This document shows, piece after piece, positions 1-9,536 of a stretch of 64,000 nt of DNA. Position numbers and translations under genes: made by a program. The notes under the pieces were generated by a model, which saw nothing but the letters and a program-made list of their open reading frames with translations, did not search any database and was not told the origin of the DNA. The stretch covers positions 124,001-188,000 of the forward strand of contig NZ_FNVT01000017.1 of NCBI RefSeq assembly GCF_900108335.1. Direction: 5' to 3'. This DNA is from Nonomuraea solani (GTDB taxonomy: Bacteria > Actinomycetota > Actinomycetes > Streptosporangiales > Streptosporangiaceae). Each line of letters starts with the position of its first letter. Positions within the stretch are counted from its first letter, which is position 1.

Positions 1-1
1 C

Positions 2-733
2 GCCCACGGCGGCGGGCCACGCTTCCACGTGGTCGTCACCGACGCCATCGGCACCCCGACCGAGCTGATCGACGCGGCCGGCCGGATCACCGCCCGCCTG
101 CGCACCACCCTCTGGGGCGACGGCGGCCCGTCACCCTGCCCGCTGCGCTTCCCCGGCCAGTACCGCGACGACGAGACCGGCCTGCACTACAACGTGCACC
201 GCTACTACGACCCCGTCGCGGGCCGCTACCTCAGCCAGGACCCGCTCGGCCTGGCCCCGGGCCCCGACCCGTACGCGTACGTCCCCAACCCCACCCGCCA
301 GATCGACCCCCTCGGCCTGGCCCCCTGCCTGCCGGCCGTGCACGTCGCCTTCGGGCTGGGCAAGAACGGGCAGCTCAAGGCGTTCGCCGCCACGGTCGGC
401 GCCCGCACCTACTTCAACCTGCCGAGGGAGTGGTACGTCGGCGAGTTCAAGGAGATCGTCCGCCACATCGTGGACCACCCGTCGGCCAAGATCTCGTTCA
501 ACCTGACCGGCATCCACAGCCCCCGGGCCTCGGTCAAGCGCGTGCGCAAGTACGGCCGCACGATGGGTCTGCGCAGGGGCACCGAGTTCATGGGCAAGAA
601 GGCCGGCTACACCGACTTCGAGCTCTACACGATCGCCCACGCGCCGCAGTCCTGGTCCAAGATCACCTGGTACCGGGAGTCCCGCCTGCCGTGGCGCAAG
701 GGGCTGCGCGAGACCGCCAACCCGTTCGGCTGA
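2..733 (+). CDS. RHS-repeat polymorphic toxin, C-terminal fragment (5' end outside window)
   Basis: The reading frame is open to the left edge, so only the last 243 codons of a longer gene are present; the GTG at 29 is internal. About codons 54-110 carry the RHS core signature, with YRDDETGLHYNVHRYYDP, GRYLSQDPLG and a closing DPLGLAP, which in this family marks the end of the encapsulating shell. The remaining roughly 135 residues are a separate, basic C-terminal module with several Trp and Tyr residues, in the position where RHS proteins carry a variable toxin domain. I do not recognise its catalytic type. No small immunity-like gene follows: the next gene is convergent and encodes an aminotransferase. 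The RHS assignment is firm; toxin activity is inferred from architecture. Confidence 0.85.
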   Translation, partial: AHGGGPRFHVVVTDAIGTPTELIDAAGRITARLRTTLWGDGGPSPCPLRFPGQYRDDETGLHYNVHRYYDPVAGRYLSQDPLGLAPGPDPYAYVPNPTRQIDPLGLAPCLPAVHVAFGLGKNGQLKAFAATVGARTYFNLPREWYVGEFKEIVRHIVDHPSAKISFNLTGIHSPRASVKRVRKYGRTMGLRRGTEFMGKKAGYTDFELYTIAHAPQSWSKITWYRESRLPWRKGLRETANPFG

Positions 734-797
734 ACGGGCTCCGGCCCGCCGGGACGCGGTGGGGCGCGTGGGACCCGGCGGGCCGGAGCGGTGTTCA
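731..797. terminator. Bidirectional terminator hairpin between convergent genes
   Basis: A perfect 16-bp inverted repeat has arms GCTCCGGCCCGCCGGG (738-753) and CCCGGCGGGCCGGAGC (774-789) with a 20-nt loop. An outer TGAAC/GTTCA pair (731-735 and 793-797) extends it with a bulge. It starts at the RHS stop codon and reaches the aminotransferase stop, so it can serve both strands. There is no T-tract, which is common for actinomycete terminators. Confidence 0.75.
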
Positions 798-2021
798 GGC
801 CGACAGCGGGTTGACGGCTCTGTGGTGCGTACCGATCACGGGGATCTCGTGCAGGCTGCCCGAGTACAGGAACTGCGTCATGCCGATCAGCAGCCGCCGT
901 ACGTCGTCCTGCGGGCGTACGACCAGGCGCAGGAACTGGCTGGTGGTGCCCAGCTTGTTACCGCACTCACGGACGTACACGCCGTGCTCGGTGAGCAGAT
1001 GGTCGCGCAGAGGCACGCCGTCGTGCCCCGGCGGCAGCTTCACCAGCAGGAAGTTGCCCTGCGAGGCGAACACCGACAGCCCCGGCATGGTGCCGAGCTG
1101 CTGGAACATCGCCCGCCTGTCGGCGCCGAGCCGCCTGAGGCTCTCCTGGTACTCACCCATGAACTGCCGCATCATGAACACCACGACCTCGGCGAAGGAG
1201 TTGAGGTTCCACTTGGGCAGCGCGTCACGTACGCGCCCGGCCAGCGCCGGGTTGGCGACCATGTAGCCGAAGCGGATGCCGTGCAGGCCGAAGTTCTTGC
1301 CCAGGCTGCGCAGCACGATCACGTTCGGACGGACCGCCGCCTCGGCGGCGATCCCCGGGTACGGTTCGGCGTCCACGAAGTCGCCGAACGACTCGTCCAC
1401 GATCACCAGGTCCAGGTCGATGAGCTCGTCGAGCAGGTGCAGGACCTCGTGTTTGGGCAGATAGCCTCCATCGGGGTTGTTCGGGTTGCAGATGACCGCC
1501 ACCCGCGAGCCGCGCATGCGGACGAACTGCACGAAGTCGGTGACGTCGAGCGAGAAGTTGCGGCTCTCCAGCAGGGGATACATGTCCACCCGCTTGCCCG
1601 TCTCCAGCGGCTGGTCGGTCCAGCGGCCGAAGGTGGGGATCGGCACCGCCAGGCTCTCGCGCACCAGCAGATGGTCGATCCAGGTGATCAGCTCCGTGGA
1701 GCCGTTGCCCATCGCGACCGTCTTCGGGTGCAGCCCGAGCGTGGAGCAGAGCTCCTCGGTGATCGTGCCGGCGTCGCTCGGATAGAACTTGAGAATCGTT
1801 TCCAGGTTCCTCCCCAGGTGCTCGAAGATATCCGGTGTTGGAAAATATGGGTTGCAAGGTATGCAGAAGTCCACCGGGGCGCGCTCTCCTGAGGAGCTGC
1901 GCATAAGTGAGAAGTACGACGGGCTGTGCGCCTGCGCCCGCAAGAGACTGAGCTCCACGACACCTCCATGGACCACGTGTCCGATGTGTGAAGGTACGCG
2001 CGGGCGGACGAAGTGGTTCAT
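795..2021 (-). CDS. PLP-dependent class I/II aminotransferase (HisC/CobD-like)
   Basis: A 408-aa fold-type I PLP enzyme. Visible motifs are the early substrate loop NPYFPTP, the cofactor-binding CNPNNPDGG, the aspartate in VIVDESFGDF, the Schiff-base lysine in RSLGKNFGLHGIRFGY and a C-terminal arginine in FLRLVVRP. The layout matches histidinol-phosphate aminotransferase and threonine-phosphate decarboxylase relatives. No histidine or cobalamin genes are nearby, so the substrate is open. The start is uncertain: the ATG at 2021 has no convincing Shine-Dalgarno, whereas a GTG at 1958 has GGAGGT only 3 nt upstream and an ATG lies at 1904. It lies 198 bp downstream of the XRE regulator on the same strand. 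Confidence 0.85.
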   Translation of the reverse strand: MNHFVRPRVPSHIGHVVHGGVVELSLLRAQAHSPSYFSLMRSSSGERAPVDFCIPCNPYFPTPDIFEHLGRNLETILKFYPSDAGTITEELCSTLGLHPKTVAMGNGSTELITWIDHLLVRESLAVPIPTFGRWTDQPLETGKRVDMYPLLESRNFSLDVTDFVQFVRMRGSRVAVICNPNNPDGGYLPKHEVLHLLDELIDLDLVIVDESFGDFVDAEPYPGIAAEAAVRPNVIVLRSLGKNFGLHGIRFGYMVANPALAGRVRDALPKWNLNSFAEVVVFMMRQFMGEYQESLRRLGADRRAMFQQLGTMPGLSVFASQGNFLLVKLPPGHDGVPLRDHLLTEHGVYVRECGNKLGTTSQFLRLVVRPQDDVRRLLIGMTQFLYSGSLHEIPVIGTHHRAVNPLSA

Positions 2022-2028
2022 GGTGGGC

Positions 2029-2068
2029 GTCCGACCTGTCCGTCCGACTTTGTCCGAGCAATGCCGGA
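2029..2068. promoter_or_regulatory. Cluster of GTCCGA repeats upstream of the aminotransferase
   Basis: GTCCGA occurs at 2029, 2042 and 2052, and an inverted CGGAC follows at 2064-2068. The GTCCG at 2052 and CGGAC form an imperfect inverted repeat with a 7-nt spacer. The cluster sits directly before the annotated ATG at 2021, so it could be a regulator site, possibly for the adjacent XRE protein. No binding protein can be assigned from sequence. Confidence 0.3.
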
Positions 2069-2219
2069 CACCCTTCTCCTACGCCCCGCGCCACGCTCGA
2101 CTGGCCTCATCGACGCCGGCCAGGGAGGGACGTCATGGGCACCGGGCACACACGGGGACCGACGGATGGTGGCGGCGGGGAGTCGGACTGGGGCGAGGAG
2201 GACGGCGACGACCTTTCGC

Positions 2220-3707
2220 TCACTCCGGTCCGCTGAGGCGGGGGAGCACCGCGTCCGGGTCGGCCTGCAACTCGGCCTGCCAGGCCCGCAGCCGGCCCGT
2301 GCGCGGTCTGATCGGCGTGCGCGTCACCTCCGACAGCCACGACAGGGTCGCCCACGCCACCCGTACCGTCTGGTCGAAGAGCTCGCCGGGCAGGTGCGGC
2401 ACCTGCGCGCGCAGACCGCCCCGAGGCGGCGGGACGCGCAGGAAGAGATCGTGCCCGTCGGGCCGCCGCGCCCGCGCCATCGACCGGGACAGCCCGTCGT
2501 AGTGCCCGGCGATACGCCGGCTCTGGCTCTCTCCGTCGTGCCGGCCGGGCGCGTAGTCGCCCTCGATCCGCCGGCCCCACCAGCGCAGGTACGCCATCGG
2601 CGGCCGCGCCGTGACGATCCTGGCGGGGGTGGCGAGCAGCGCGCGCACCTCGGGCTCCGACAGCTCGCCTGAGTCGGCGACGAAGGCCGCGGGGCGTACC
2701 AGGACGACCGCCGGCCACGGCTCGCGCTCGGCGTCGCGGCGGGCGATGTACTCGGCGACGGCCATCCAGCTCCGGTTACGGGAGCGTACGGCGTCGATGG
2801 GGAACGCCCCGATCCGGCCCGACCTGGTCACCAGGATGTTCTTCCTGACCAGCACGAACTGCCAGCCCAGCGCCTCGGCCAGCAGCGCGGCGGCCATGCC
2901 GGTGCCGTGCCTGCCGCCGAGCATCACGATCGTCCTGGGCTCGGAGCAGGTCCACGGCACGGTGCCGAGGGGGAACTGGCGGCCGCTGATCGCGCACTGG
3001 ACGAGCAGGTGCGCCGGCCAGTCCGTGGCCGCCTGCCGCCAGGTCCGGCCGTCGGCGCCCTGCCAGGTGTACTCCTGGCCGTTGTTCAGGCTGCGCCGGG
3101 TCCTCGCGCGCAGCTCCAGGCGTATCAGGGCGAAGTCGTCGCGCGGGCCCCGCGGCCAGTGCAGCGCGGAGGCGGCGGCCAGGTCCGCCAGCTCCGCCTC
3201 CGGCAGCGGGCCTACGCCGGGCCGGGGCTCCAGCTCGGCCACGGTCGTCGTCGCCGCGCGGTACCGCTCACCCGAGACCACCTGCGACAGCCGGACCTCG
3301 AACCGCTCGGCCGCGGCCGGATCGTCGAGCAGGAGCTGCGCCGCCATGAGCGGCGCGGCCGGCTCGGGCCGGGCGAGCTGCGCCAGGTACGGCTCCGCCT
3401 TCTCCAGCGTGCCCACCGCCCGCCCCATCTCGTCGGCGAGCGCGGCCAGCTCGTGCGCCGACAGCTCGCTCTCCGGCAGCCACCCCATGGTGTGGAACAG
3501 CTCCGCCACCGGCACACCCGCGTACAGCCCCAGGTCGCGCAGGAAGTCGGGATGGATCGGCCGCTCGCCCTTGAGTATCCGCCGGACCAGGCTGTCGTCG
3601 CGGTCGAGCCGCCGCGCGATCGCCGCCACCGAGGTCGGCTCGCCCTTGGCCGCCAGCGCCCGCAGGCACCGCCCCGCGATCTCTCGAATGGGAATCTCCC
3701 CGGCCAT
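2220..3707 (-). CDS. XRE-family helix-turn-helix protein with large C-terminal domain
   Basis: A 495-aa protein. I chose the ATG at 3707 (MAGEIPIREIAG) over an upstream in-frame ATG because GGAGG lies about 6 nt before it. Residues 1-65 form an XRE-like helix-turn-helix (TSVAAIARRLDRDDSLVRRILKG). The next 80 residues resemble the segment that follows the HTH in many actinobacterial XRE proteins, including a GWLPESELS stretch. The long C-terminal part has no domain I recognise; it is rich in Trp and Arg and includes a GGRHGTGMAAALLAEALGW segment. The gene faces away from the nSTAND gene across a 396-bp gap and runs towards the aminotransferase. A DNA-binding regulatory role is likely, the target unknown. 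Confidence 0.7.
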   Translation of the reverse strand: MAGEIPIREIAGRCLRALAAKGEPTSVAAIARRLDRDDSLVRRILKGERPIHPDFLRDLGLYAGVPVAELFHTMGWLPESELSAHELAALADEMGRAVGTLEKAEPYLAQLARPEPAAPLMAAQLLLDDPAAAERFEVRLSQVVSGERYRAATTTVAELEPRPGVGPLPEAELADLAAASALHWPRGPRDDFALIRLELRARTRRSLNNGQEYTWQGADGRTWRQAATDWPAHLLVQCAISGRQFPLGTVPWTCSEPRTIVMLGGRHGTGMAAALLAEALGWQFVLVRKNILVTRSGRIGAFPIDAVRSRNRSWMAVAEYIARRDAEREPWPAVVLVRPAAFVADSGELSEPEVRALLATPARIVTARPPMAYLRWWGRRIEGDYAPGRHDGESQSRRIAGHYDGLSRSMARARRPDGHDLFLRVPPPRGGLRAQVPHLPGELFDQTVRVAWATLSWLSEVTRTPIRPRTGRLRAWQAELQADPDAVLPRLSGPE

Positions 3708-3814
3708 CACGCCTCCATGCCAAATCGACCTGCGGAACGGGACAGGGCGGCCTTTTTGCACCTTAGGCCAATTCTTCAGAATTGACTTGGGGAACCGGGC
3801 GGGAGAGCAAAAGG

Positions 3815-3964
3815 ATGGCATGCATGGAGGGAAACTGCGTCGCCTACGGGATTGACACCGGCATGGTCGGCTGGATCCACGATGACGACGGCTGGGAGCC
3901 TGACGGGGACAGATCGGAACCGGCTATCACCACGGAAGCCATGGAGCCGGTGGCGGCGAGGTAG
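3815..3964 (+). CDS. Possible small acidic protein (49 aa)
   Basis: A short ORF in the 396-bp gap between the XRE gene and the nSTAND gene. GGGAG lies 9 nt before the ATG at 3815. Third codon positions are mostly G/C while first and second positions are less so, which is the coding pattern of this genome. The product begins MACMEGNCVAYG, contains an acidic HDDDGWEPDGD stretch and has no signal peptide. I know no family for it. The rest of the gap (3708-3814 and 3965-4103) shows only promoter-like, less GC-rich DNA. Confidence 0.35.
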   Translation: MACMEGNCVAYGIDTGMVGWIHDDDGWEPDGDRSEPAITTEAMEPVAAR

Positions 3965-4103
3965 GAGTCCGCATCCGGGACCCCTCGCAGCCCAGGTCAA
4001 GGCCCATGAGCGCTGGGTCCGCCCGCGTCTCCTGGCGGGCGGGCCCAGACCATTCGGGCGGGTTACACTGGGCCCTCCTATTGGCTCGCGGATAGAGAAC
4101 GCC

Positions 4104-7100
4104 ATGGCCGATGAATGGACGAGATCCGGCCGCACCATAATTGAGCGGGTCGCCACCAGAAACGGATTCGCGCGGGCGCTGACGACATTACGCGAGCGCG
4201 CCGGGCTGACCGTCAGAGACGTGGCGAGAGGGGCCGGAATTCCTGACAGCACGGCTGGGGATTATTTCGGCGGGGCGCATCTGCCGCCCGCGACCCAGCC
4301 GGATGTGCTGATACGGATACTCAAGGTCTGCGGCGTGAACGAGCCTGCCGTGGTGGAGCTGTGGCTGGAGCGGCTCGCCGAGGTCAGGCGGGCGCCGGGG
4401 CGCCGGCCCGCGGGGGCGCCGAGCCCGTATCGCGGGCTGGAGAGCTTCCAGGCCGAGCACGCCGGCTGGTTCCACGGCCGCGACCGGGTCGTCCGGCATC
4501 TCGTACGAGAGCTACGGGCCAGGGCGTCCGGCACGACGGGCCCGCTGGTCGCGGTCGGGCCGTCGGGGTCGGGCAAGTCGTCGGTGCTGCGCGCGGGGCT
4601 GATCCCGGCGCTGCGGCGGGGGGAGCTGGGAGAGGGCTCGGCCACCTGGCCCGTGATCCTCCTCACCCCCGGCACCCATCCCCTCCACACCCTGACCGCC
4701 GGCCTCACCCCGCTCGTCCCGGACGGCGGCGGGGACGCGGAAGCGCTGCTCACGCGGGCCGGAGCCGGGGACGGCCGGTTGGTGATCGTGGTGGACCAGT
4801 TCGAAGAGATCTTCACGGCCTGTGCCGACCACGGCGAGCGGCGGGCGTTCGCGGACGCCCTGTGCGCGGCGGCCGACCAGAAGGGCGGCGCCCTCGTCGT
4901 GCTCGGCGTGCGCGCCGACTTCTACCCCCACGTCCTGCGCTTCCCCCGCCTGGCCCGCGCCATGCAGGAGGGCCAGGTCGTCATCGGCCCCATGACCGAG
5001 GACGAACTGCGCGAGGTGATCGTCGGCCCCGCCAGGAAGGCCCGGCTCGACATCGAGGACGGCCTGGTCGAGCTGCTCCTGCGCGACCTGCGCCCCCTCA
5101 CCGCCGAGGGCGGCACGGGCGCGGCCCACGACGCGGGCGCGCTGCCGCTGCTGTCGTACGCGCTGCTGGCCACCTGGCAGCGCAGCCGCGGCCGCCGGCT
5201 CACCGTGCCCGACTACCGGGGCTGCGGCGGCATCAGCGGCGCGGTCGCGGACACGGCCGAGCTGGCGTACGCGGAGCTCACGCCCGCCCAGCGGAGCCTG
5301 GCCCGGCGGATCTTCATCCGGCTGGTGCACGTCGCCGACGACATGGCCGACTCACGCCGCCGCCTGACCCTGGAACGACTGCTGTCCGACACCGGCCACA
5401 CCGCGTCCGAGGAGCTCCAGGACGTCCTGGACACGTTCGTCGAGCGGCGGCTGATCACCGTCGGCTCCGACGCCGTGGAGATCACCCACGAGGCCCTGAT
5501 CCACGCCTGGCCCCGGCTGCGCGCCTGGATCGACGCCGACCGGGCCGGCCTCATCGTGGCGCAGCAGTTCGCCGACGCGGCCCTCGCCTGGCAGCGCGAG
5601 GGGCGCGATCCCGCCTCCCTCTACCGGGGCGCCCGGCTGGCGGCCGTGCGCGAGTGGGCGGACAGCGGGCACCGGGACGAGCTGTCGTCCTCGACCCGCG
5701 ACTTCCTGGCGGCCTCCATCGGGCTGGAGGAGGAGGGGCTGCGGGTGGCGCGGCGGCGCACCAGGCGGCTGCGCTCGCTGGTGGCGGTGCTGGCCACGCT
5801 CGTGCTGCTCACGGTGACGGCCACCGGGCTGGCCCTGCGCGGCCAGCGTACGCTCACCGAGGAACGCGACATGGCGGTGTCCCGCCAGCTCGCCGCCGAC
5901 GCCGACCGCCTGCGGGGCAGCGATCCGGGGCTGGCCGCGCAGATCGCGCTGACCGCGTACCGGGTGGCGCCGACGGTCGAGGCCCGTTCCAGCCTGCTGA
6001 GCGCGTACGGCGGGCCGTCGGTGACCCGGCTGCTGGGCCCGGCGGGCGTGCCACGGCGGATGGCCTTCAGCTCGGACGGCCGTCTCATGGCGACGGCCGA
6101 CGCCACGCTCAGGCTCTGGCGCATCCCACCGGGTTCGGGTGCGGCCGTCGCGCTCGGGGCGCCGGTCGCTACGGAGCCGTCGCGGACGCTCGTCTTCAGC
6201 CCCGACGGCCGTACGCTGGCCGCCTTCGCCGAGGCCGGGACGGTCAGGCTCTGGGACGTCGCCGACCCCGCCAGGCCCGCCCCCATCAGCGCGCCGATCA
6301 CCAGCCCCGGCGGCGCGGCCCCCGCCTACAGCCCGGACGGCCGGATCCTGGCCGCCGGCGGCTCGAACGGCACCGTGACGGTCTACGACGTCGCCGACCC
6401 GCGCCGGCCCCGGCGCCTCGGCGCGCCCCTGACCGGCCATTCCGGCACCGTTCAGACGGTCGTCTTCAGCCCCGATGGCAGGCTGCTGGCCGCCGGGAGC
6501 GCCGACCACACCGTGCGCCTGTGGGACCTGACCGATCCGGCGCGGCCCGTCCGGGTCGGCGCGCCCATCAGCGGTTCGAGCAGCGTGCTGCACCTGACGT
6601 TCGCGCCCGGCGGCGCGACCCTCGCGGTGGCCGCGAGCGGCGAGGAGAAGACCGTCCGGCTCTACGACGTGACCAGGCCCGGGCGGCCCGCCCGTCTCGG
6701 CGCGCCCATCGAAGGCCCCGCCGGGCTGGTGAACTTCGCCGACTTCAGCCCCGACGGCAAGACCCTCGCGGTGGCCAGCTCCGACAACAAGGCGTGGGTA
6801 TGGGACCTGGCCACCCGCCGCACCATCGCCCTCCTGCCGCACCCCGCCCCCGTGGCCGAGGCCCGCTTCCTCGACGCGAACCGCCTGATCACCACCGCCG
6901 AGGACGGCACCACCCGCCTCTGGACGCTCCCGGGACCGCTCATCACCGACCCGAAGGACACGGTGTTCACCGCCGCCATCGGCACCGACGGCCGCCACCT
7001 GCTGGTCGGCGCCGACGGCTCCGACGAGACGGTGCGGCTGTACGACATCGCCGACCCCCGCCGGCCGGCCCCGCTCGGCCCGCCGATGAGCGTACCGACC

Positions 7101-7986
7101 GGCCTGGGCCTGTCCGGAGCGGCGGCGCAGCGGCCCGGCGGCGGGCTCGTCGCGGCGGGCACCCTGGACGGCCCCGTCCACCTGTTCGACGTCCGCGACC
7201 CCCGGCCGGCCGATCCGGCTGGAACCCCCGCTGACCGGCGCGAAAGCCAACATCGAGTCGGTGGCCTTCGCCCCCGACGGCCGCACCGTGGCCGCGGCCA
7301 GTGACGACGCCACCGTACGGCTGTGGGACGTCACCGACCCCGGCAGCCCGGTCCCGCTGAAGACACTCGACGACGCCGGCGCCAACGTGTACGCCACCGC
7401 CTTCAGCGCGGACGGCCGCCTGCTCGCCGCCGGGAGCGGCGACAACAACGCCTACCTGTGGGACGTCACCGACCGCGCGCACCCCGTCCGCGTCGCCCCG
7501 CCGCTGACCGGCCACACCCAGGAGGTCTACTCCGTGGCCCTGAGCGGGCACCTGCTGGCCGCCGGTGGCGCCGACAAGACGGTCCGCCTGTGGGACATCA
7601 GCGACCCGCGCCGTCCCCGCCCGGTCGGCAGACCGCTCACCGGGCCCAACAACATCGTCTACTGGCTGAGCTTCAGCCCCGGCGGGGGCCTGCTCGCGGC
7701 CGGCAGCGGGGACGGCACCGTGTGGCTGTGGGACATGCGCGACCCCGCCCGCGCCACCACGTACGCCAACCTGGCCGGGCTGACCAACTCCGTGTGGATG
7801 GTCGGCTTCAGCCCCGACGGGAAGATCCTCGCCGCCGGAGGGGCCGACAAGGCGGTTCGGCTGTGGAGCATGGACGCCGAGCGGGTCGCGACGCACGTCT
7901 GCGCCGTGGCCGGCGACCCGATCACGGCCACCGAATGGAACCGGTACCTACCCGGACTGCCCTACGATCCACCCTGCCCGCCGTGA
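4104..7986 (+). pseudogene. HTH-nSTAND NTPase-WD40 signalling protein, frameshifted
   Basis: Reading from the ATG at 4104, the protein has an XRE-like HTH (about residues 25-65) and the nSTAND1 entry motif SPYRGLESF near 108. Walker A GPSGSGKSS lies near 152, Walker B LVIVVDQFEEIF near 226, and a helical region leads to a transmembrane helix near 556-577. From about 640 come tandem WD40 blades, many ending VRLWDV or VRLYDV and starting FSPDGRTLA. The frame breaks at a CCCC run (7200-7203): frame 3 stops at 7304, while blades continue in frame 1 to 7986. Removing one C restores DPGRPIRLEPPL, matching sister repeats, and gives about 1,293 aa. The 3' end overlaps the convergent phosphatase gene by 25 bp. 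Either a sequencing error or a recent mutation is possible. The upstream in-frame ATG at 3852 was rejected because the translation before 4104 looks non-coding. Confidence 0.8.
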
Positions 7987-9116
7987 CCCTGCTCGCCGTG
8001 ACCCCGCCGTGACAGGGTGAGGATGGCGATGTCGTCGCGCGGGACGGTCATGGTGAAGGCCCGCAGGTCGTCGCCGAGCGCCGCGGCCAGGTTCGCCGGC
8101 GGGTCGCGGGCCCAGGCGCGCAGCCGCTCCTCCAGCGGGTAGAAGGCGCCGCCGGGGTCGCGGGCCTCGGTGACGCCGTCGGTGCACAGCAGCAGCGTCG
8201 CGCCCGGCGGGAACGTGAAACGCGCCCCCCGCCGCCGCGACGTCGTCAGGTCCGCGAGACCGAGGGGCACGTCGGGCTCGCCGAGGTCCACCTGCCGGAC
8301 GTCGCCGTCGTGGATGACGAAGGGGGCGATGTGCCCGCAGTCGACCGCCTCGACCGTCTGTCCGGGGCCGATGTCCAGCAGGAGCGCGGTGACCATGCGC
8401 TCGGGCTCGCCGGTGTGCGTGGCGAACCCGTTCTGCCTGACCACGGAGTTCTCCAGGGCGGCCACGACGTCGGTGAGCGCGGCCTCCCGGTAGGCCGCCT
8501 CCCTGAACGACCCCAGCACGGCCAGCGCCGTGCCGATCGCGGGCGGGCCCTTGCCCTGGACGTCCGCGATCAGCACCCGTGTCCCGTGTCGGGAGGGGGC
8601 GACGTCGTACATGTCGCCGCCGACCATCGTGTCCTCCTCCACCGGCTGGTAGAGGCCGTCGATGAGCACCTCCGCGGTACGCAGTGGCAGCGGCCGCACG
8701 ATCAGCCGCTGCAGGGCGGCCGCCGCCGAGCGCAGCCGGCGCACCTCCTCCTCGCGCCGCACCCGGTATCGGCACCCGATCACGCTCACCACGCCGAACA
8801 GCGCCGTGAACCCGGCCGCCAGCAGGTTGTCGTCCACCTCGCCGCCGAGGTAGGCGACGATCCCGCCCTCCACCAGCACGACCCACATCGAGGCGATGGC
8901 CGTCTGCCACACCGTGCCCAGGCCCGAGACGATCGCGGGCAGGAAGATCAGCAGCGGCCACAGTCGCACGGCCGTGCCCGTGGTCACGTCGAGCGCGGCC
9001 ACCACCGCGGTGATGAGGACGAGGCCCACCGCGAACACCGGCGTCGTGAGCCGCCCCGGCTCGCCGCCCTGGTGCCGCTTGTCGTCCGTCACCGATCCCC
9101 TCACCCCCCATGTCAT
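7962..9116 (-). CDS. Membrane-anchored PP2C/SpoIIE-type protein phosphatase
   Basis: A 384-aa protein with about four hydrophobic segments in residues 25-116, a coiled-coil-like charged linker (REEEVRRLRS) and a C-terminal SpoIIE-type PP2C domain. Metal-binding aspartates lie in GGDMYDV (166-172) and ADVQGKG (184-190), and later motifs are DCGHIAPF and LLLCTDGVTEAR. In actinomycetes such RsbU-like phosphatases usually dephosphorylate anti-anti-sigma factors. No anti-sigma partner gene is adjacent. A GTG eight codons downstream is an alternative start. The C-terminal tail is Gly/His-rich and its coding end overlaps the end of the convergent WD40 gene. Confidence 0.88.
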   Translation of the reverse strand: MTWGVRGSVTDDKRHQGGEPGRLTTPVFAVGLVLITAVVAALDVTTGTAVRLWPLLIFLPAIVSGLGTVWQTAIASMWVVLVEGGIVAYLGGEVDDNLLAAGFTALFGVVSVIGCRYRVRREEEVRRLRSAAAALQRLIVRPLPLRTAEVLIDGLYQPVEEDTMVGGDMYDVAPSRHGTRVLIADVQGKGPPAIGTALAVLGSFREAAYREAALTDVVAALENSVVRQNGFATHTGEPERMVTALLLDIGPGQTVEAVDCGHIAPFVIHDGDVRQVDLGEPDVPLGLADLTTSRRRGARFTFPPGATLLLCTDGVTEARDPGGAFYPLEERLRAWARDPPANLAAALGDDLRAFTMTVPRDDIAILTLSRRGHGEQGHGGQGGS

Positions 9117-9536
9117 CTTCTATCAGTCCGTTTCGCCTGTCCCGCCTTCTGGCGCGCGCCCTTGACCGCACCTTGCCCTGATGCGAATGAGTGCCGTAAT
9201 GGAAACCATTGTCTTAACGGCTCGGAGAATGCGCGTCAGGCGTTTTGAATACCGGCCGAATGCGCGGCTCGACGGCCGCGGTGAATGTGCGGCTGCGGGT
9301 CGCTCTGACGCTGTGTACAGGCAGGATAGGGCGAGACGCTACGCAAAGTAAACAGTGGTGCCCTTTATGGCGGGGTTTGTTTGTGTTGGCGGGTAATCCT
9401 CCGCGAGGCGCGGTCCGGTGAATTGTGAGTTCTCATTTTCTTTTAATCGGCGAACTTATTGACAGAGAAAAATGATCTTGTAAGCATCTGAGTTGAGGCG
9501 TCACCGCTCCCGATTAATGTCAGGAAAGGAAACCGC
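9117..9536. other. 420-bp non-coding, relatively AT-rich gap
   Basis: This gap between the divergent phosphatase gene and the LanB-like operon is clearly lower in GC than its flanks, especially 9420-9520. A possible ORF from 9181 (56 codons) has no Shine-Dalgarno and looks non-coding. I found no convincing precursor-peptide ORF here; the gap most likely holds promoters for both directions. Confidence 0.6.
9459..9486 (+). promoter_or_regulatory. Candidate promoter of the LanB-like operon
   Basis: A perfect -35 hexamer TTGACA (9459-9464) is followed after 16 nt by TAAGCA (9481-9486), a weak -10, in the most AT-rich part of the gap. It lies about 50 nt before the GTG start at 9537, which has AGGAAAGGA as its ribosome-binding site. 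Confidence 0.4.

Noticed and set aside
3852..4103. In-frame upstream extension of the nSTAND gene
   Set aside because: The translation is Pro/Arg-rich with no domain, overlaps the small ORF and lacks a ribosome site; the ATG at 4104 leads directly into the HTH.
5352..7448. Long antisense reading frame (698 codons) opposite the WD40 region
   Set aside because: It is the shadow of a GC-rich repeat gene: low-complexity Gly/Ala/Arg/Pro composition with no family motifs, while the + strand has clear WD40 blades.
9181..9351. 56-codon ORF before the LanB-like operon as precursor peptide
   Set aside because: No Shine-Dalgarno, Arg-rich composition unlike a leader-core peptide and no codon bias.
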